NCBI RefSeq assembly: GCF_900157375.1
Contig: NZ_LT721901.1
Location: forward strand, 1,669,278 to 1,733,277
Source: Mycobacterium rhizamassiliense
GTDB taxonomy: Bacteria; Actinomycetota; Actinomycetes; Mycobacteriales; Mycobacteriaceae
Direction: 5' to 3'
Length of the DNA: 64,000 bases
The notes beneath the pieces are model-generated. The model had not been told where the DNA came from. It ran no database searches and saw only the letters and a list, made by a program, of their open reading frames with translations. Below are positions 61,035 to 64,000 of this stretch, in pieces. Positions within the stretch are counted from its first letter, which is position 1, and every line of letters starts with the position of its first letter. Position numbers and translations under genes: made by a program.

Positions 61035-62251
61035 GAGCCGCCGAGCCCGGTCGCCCGCTCCACCGACAGTTCGTGGGCGAGCAATTCGGCGAACGTGAAG
61101 GTACCGGTGGGCCGGTCGTTCTTGCCCAACAGGTAGAGCCGCTTGACCGCGGCGAGGATGCCTTCCGCGATGAAGTCGCGGGTCTGGGTCGAGACCAGCA
61201 TCGAGCGATCATGCGGATTGGTGATGTAGCCGATGTCGACCTGAACGGTCGGCATCCGCGTGAGCCGCAGCAGATCCCACGTCCGTCCATGGGTCCGGCA
61301 GTCCCGTAACCCGGTGCGCGCGACCACTTCTCGCTGGATGAAGTCGGCGAGGTTACGGCCGATCGTTGACACCGAGCCGTGTGAGTTCCCGAAGTGGAAC
61401 GACGCCACGCCGTTGGCCGACGGGCTGGCCTGCGCCGCGCAGCGCAGGCTGATCATCAGGTCCGCGCCGACGTTGTTGGCCGTCGCGGCGCGTTCGGCGT
61501 CCGACGGGCTGCGGTTCGTCGGACGGGACAGGAAGGTCTCCATCCCGATGGCCGTCATCCGGCCCTCGAGCCGGCTTGCCAAGTCCCACAACACGTCCGC
61601 CTCGCTGATCGGGCCGCCGGGACCCTGCGCGATCAGGCCGTGGTCGGGGCCGCCGCGGCCCGGATCGATGATGATCCGCTTGCCCGACAGCCGCGGGCCA
61701 GACCGGCGCACCAGTTCCTCTTCGCGAATGGCGTGCGGCGAGCCGCCGGTGACCCGCGAGCTCAGAAAGTACAAGGAGCGCAACGTGTCCGGGCCGCAGA
61801 TGCCATCTGCGGCGAGCCCGTACTCGCGCTGATACGACATCAACGCATTGTGAGTCTGAAGGCCGAAGTGGCCGTCGACCAGCCCCGTGTAGAAACCGAG
61901 GTCCTGGAGGCGGGCCTGCAGGGTGGCGACGTCGTCGCCGTACAGCGGGGCACCGAATTGGTGGAAAAGCGTGCGGGCGCCCAGCCGGTAGGACGCCTCT
62001 TTGAGGGCCCGGTAGGTGGCCTCGCCGACAATGCCGTCCACCAGCAGCCCGCGGTGCTGTTGGAAGGCGCGCACCGCCTGGTCGAGCTCGGTGTCGAACA
62101 CTTCGAGGGCAACATGGCGGCCGGTGGTGAGGTCTTCGTCGGCACTTTCCAGCAACCCCAGCGCAGCAAGGGCAGCCCGGATCTCGGTCACAGCAGCGCT
62201 GCGGTCACCACAGCGCAGCGCGTCGCCATTTTCGCGGCGCGGACTCGACAT
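61031..62251 (-). CDS. cwlM: peptidoglycan synthesis regulator CwlM (amidase homologue)
   Basis: The 406-residue protein has exactly the Mtb length. Two peptidoglycan-binding-like domains (EIRAALAALGLLESADEDLT, and DDVATLQARLQDLGFYTGLV) precede an amidase_3 domain (RIIIDPGRGGPDHGLIAQGP, RNLADFIQREVVARTGLRDC). The usual zinc-binding DPGHGG reads DPGRGG, consistent with a non-catalytic role. CwlM lacks a signal peptide. When phosphorylated by PknB it activates MurA. ATG 62251 is chosen; the frame is open seven codons upstream. Confidence 0.95.
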   Translation of the reverse strand: MSSPRRENGDALRCGDRSAAVTEIRAALAALGLLESADEDLTTGRHVALEVFDTELDQAVRAFQQHRGLLVDGIVGEATYRALKEASYRLGARTLFHQFGAPLYGDDVATLQARLQDLGFYTGLVDGHFGLQTHNALMSYQREYGLAADGICGPDTLRSLYFLSSRVTGGSPHAIREEELVRRSGPRLSGKRIIIDPGRGGPDHGLIAQGPGGPISEADVLWDLASRLEGRMTAIGMETFLSRPTNRSPSDAERAATANNVGADLMISLRCAAQASPSANGVASFHFGNSHGSVSTIGRNLADFIQREVVARTGLRDCRTHGRTWDLLRLTRMPTVQVDIGYITNPHDRSMLVSTQTRDFIAEGILAAVKRLYLLGKNDRPTGTFTFAELLAHELSVERATGLGGS

Positions 62252-62380
62252 ACCAAGGGCCCTCCGGGACAACTAACAGCCTGACAACTGCGTTGCAGCT
62301 AACGGGTATTGTCGCAGATCCTTCTCAATTTCGGGAAAACCGCAGGCTAAGCGGCGGGGCCGCGTCGAGGCGGATCGCGA

Positions 62381-62734
62381 TCAATCGAGGTTGGGAACCG
62401 CCTCGGACAGCTCGCGCAACAAGGCCGCTTTGCCCTTTGCGCCGACGATCCGTTTCACCGGCTGGCCGTCCTTGAACAGGATCATCGTGGGGATCGACAC
62501 CACCTGGAAGTCACGCGCCGTCTCCGGGTTGGCGTCCACGTCCAGCTTGGCGACGGTGAGGTGCTCGCCACGCTCGGACGCGATCTCCTCGAGGACCGGC
62601 GCCACCATCTTGCATGGCCCGCACCAGGTGGCCCAAAAGTCAACCAGCACAGGCTTATCGCTGGACAACACATCCGCAGAAAACGATGCGTCGGAGACTT
62701 CTACTGTGCCCCCGGCCTTTTCGTTGTCGCTCAT
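62381..62734 (-). CDS. trxC: thioredoxin TrxC
   Basis: The 117-residue protein has the thioredoxin fold with the redox-active site [20 protein letters not shown] and [12 protein letters not shown]. It is the main reductant partner of TrxB, reducing protein disulfides and peroxiredoxins. Its ATG overlaps the trxB stop (ATGA). Confidence 0.97.
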   Translation of the reverse strand: MSDNEKAGGTVEVSDASFSADVLSSDKPVLVDFWATWCGPCKMVAPVLEEIASERGEHLTVAKLDVDANPETARDFQVVSIPTMILFKDGQPVKRIVGAKGKAALLRELSEAVPNLD

Positions 62735-63741
62735 CGTTTGGCTCCAATCAAATCGGTATTTCCAGCGCTTGTTTGGCCGTCGGACGCTTCGGACTCTTCG
62801 TGTTCGGCCAACCAGCGCTCGGCGTCGATGGCCGCCGAGCAGCCGCTGCCGGCGGCGGTGACCGCCTGCCGGTAGGTGTGGTCCACCAGGTCGCCGGCGG
62901 CGAAGACGCCGTCCACCGTGGTAGCGGTGGTGCGGCCCTGGACCAGCACGTAGCCTTCCGGGTCGAGGTCGACGATGTCGCGCACCAGCGCCGAGCGCGG
63001 GTCGTGCCCGATCGCGACGAAGACACCCGTCACCGGCAGAGTGGATTCTTCGCCAGTTACGGTGTCGCGCAACCGCAATCCGGTCACGCTGGTGTCGCCA
63101 TCGACCGCCTCCACCGCCGCGTTGGTGACGAATTTGATCTTGTCGTTGTTCAGCGCGCGGTCGAGCATGATCTTCGACGCCCGGAACTCCTCGCGGCGGT
63201 GCACCAAGGTGACGCTGCGGGCGAACCGGGTCAAGAACGTGGCCTCTTCCATCGCGGAGTCGCCGCCGCCGATCACGGCGATGTCCTGGTCCTTGAAGAA
63301 GAATCCGTCACAGGTGGCACACGAGCTCACGCCGCGCCCCAGCAACTCCTGCTCGCCGGGAACGTTGAGGTATCGGGCCGCGGCGCCCATCGCCAAGATG
63401 ACGGCGTGGGCCCGGTAGGTCTCTCCCTCGGCGGTCACGACGGACTTGATCGGCCCGTCCAGCGACACCGACTCGATGTCCTCCATCCGGAGGTCGGCGC
63501 CGAAGCGCAACGCCTGCTCGCGCATCTGGTCCATCAGCTCCGGGCCGGTGATGCCGTCGCGGAACCCGGGGTAGTTCTCGACCTCGGTCGTGGTCATCAA
63601 CGCGCCACCGAAGGAGGTGCCCTCGAAAACCAGGGGAGCCAGTTGCGCGCGGGCGGTGTAGAGCGCCGCGGTGTATCCGGCCGGACCAGAACCAATAACG
63701 ATCACGTTGTGGACTGTCTCGTCAGCAGCAGCGGCGGTCAT
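62731..63741 (-). CDS. trxB: thioredoxin reductase TrxB
   Basis: The 336-residue flavoprotein has FAD-binding [20 protein letters not shown], the redox disulfide [15 protein letters not shown] and NADPH-binding [20 protein letters not shown]. It transfers electrons from NADPH to thioredoxin. ATG 63741 ([20 protein letters not shown]) matches Mtb TrxB2 length; upstream sequence in frame is probably non-coding. Confidence 0.97.
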   Translation of the reverse strand: MTAAAADETVHNVIVIGSGPAGYTAALYTARAQLAPLVFEGTSFGGALMTTTEVENYPGFRDGITGPELMDQMREQALRFGADLRMEDIESVSLDGPIKSVVTAEGETYRAHAVILAMGAAARYLNVPGEQELLGRGVSSCATCDGFFFKDQDIAVIGGGDSAMEEATFLTRFARSVTLVHRREEFRASKIMLDRALNNDKIKFVTNAAVEAVDGDTSVTGLRLRDTVTGEESTLPVTGVFVAIGHDPRSALVRDIVDLDPEGYVLVQGRTTATTVDGVFAAGDLVDHTYRQAVTAAGSGCSAAIDAERWLAEHEESEASDGQTSAGNTDLIGAKR

Positions 63742-63826
63742 ACCAGCCTTTCCGGTACAGATATCTTCAACTTTTCGAACGCCAGCGTAGGCGTGGGTGT
63801 TCCCGCGCGTCGCACGTGGCACCACC

Positions 63827-64000
63827 CTAAGCGCGGGGAATCTGGGTGTCGGCCAACAGCCCGGTATCGGCCGCGCTGCAATTCAGCGCCACCGCGAACA
63901 CCGCCAGGGTGTTGGGGGCGTCGGCGGGCAGCACCAGCACAATCCCGGGGCGGGCGTTGATCTCGACGGGGCGCCCGCCCAGCACCGGGGTCGACGCCGG
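63827..64000 (-). CDS. C-terminal end of anti-sigma-M factor RsmA (partial)
   Basis: A minus-strand frame runs from the window edge to a TAG at 63827. The visible end reads [20 protein letters not shown], then [20 protein letters not shown] and [10 protein letters not shown]. Its place just upstream of trxB matches Rv3912, the anti-sigma factor paired with SigM (Rv3911). Only about 57 residues are in the window and none of the membrane or zinc-binding parts can be seen. Confidence 0.65.
   Translation of the reverse strand, partial: PASTPVLGGRPVEINARPGIVLVLPADAPNTLAVFAVALNCSAADTGLLADTQIPRA

Overview
The window is a high-GC (about two-thirds G+C) mycobacterial chromosome segment spanning the replication origin. 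It is given in the reverse of the usual orientation: dnaA, dnaN, recF and gyrBA lie on the minus strand. Gene order and protein lengths match the Mycobacterium tuberculosis (Mtb) blocks Rv0004-Rv0040c and Rv3912-Rv3924c almost gene for gene. Several insertions absent from Mtb, WhiB/PE/PPE/ESX genes and the encoded proteins point to a non-tuberculous, probably slow-growing Mycobacterium; I cannot fix the species. Mtb locus tags below are remembered orthology, not search results.

Region 1 (1-5157) matches Rv0040c-Rv0036c: a proline/alanine-rich secreted antigen (5' end cut by the window), a small membrane protein, an inserted SBF-type transporter, YqgE, an MFS transporter and a DinB-like protein. 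Region 2 (5170-19221, almost all minus strand) is a type VII secretion (ESX) block. A cluster like Rv0023-Rv0030 (XRE regulator, NlpC/P60 protein, two proteins sharing a DTPxGARxFQ motif, an EspC-like protein, an acidic repeat protein, a YbaB-like protein) runs directly into eccB2, eccC2, a PE gene and a frameshifted PPE gene. It then stops: no esx pair, espG, eccD, mycP, eccE or eccA follows. Region 3 (19321-25928) holds whiB5 and an insertion with an acyl-CoA dehydrogenase, a small GNAT-like protein, a PPE protein ending in a SHOCT-like domain, and three poorly known genes.

Region 4 (26225-38355) has tRNA-Leu, then the tightly overlapping fhaA-fhaB-pstP-rodA-pbpA-pknA-pknB operon for Ser/Thr-kinase control of cell-wall growth and division, followed by trpG/pabA, a DUF881 protein and crgA. 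Region 5 (38444-43132) has a PH-domain protein, ppiA and cwsA, an inserted divergent P450/TetR pair with a thioesterase gene, and tRNA-Ala and tRNA-Ile. Region 6 (43196-54051) is the replication core: gyrA, gyrB, dciA, recF, dnaN, oriC and dnaA. Region 7 (54558-64000) is rpmH-rnpA-yidD-yidC-jag-rsmG-parA-parB with two perfect parS sites, then an acetyltransferase-like gene, cwlM, trxC, trxB and the end of the anti-sigma-M gene.

The most unusual content is the truncated but partly intact ESX-2 core joined to its accessory genes, the PPE-SHOCT fusion, an unannotated-looking 47-residue gene, inverted DnaA-box pairs with the same 14-nt spacing at two loci, a clean inverted repeat in the P450/TetR intergenic region, and a serine at the fluoroquinolone-determining position of GyrA.
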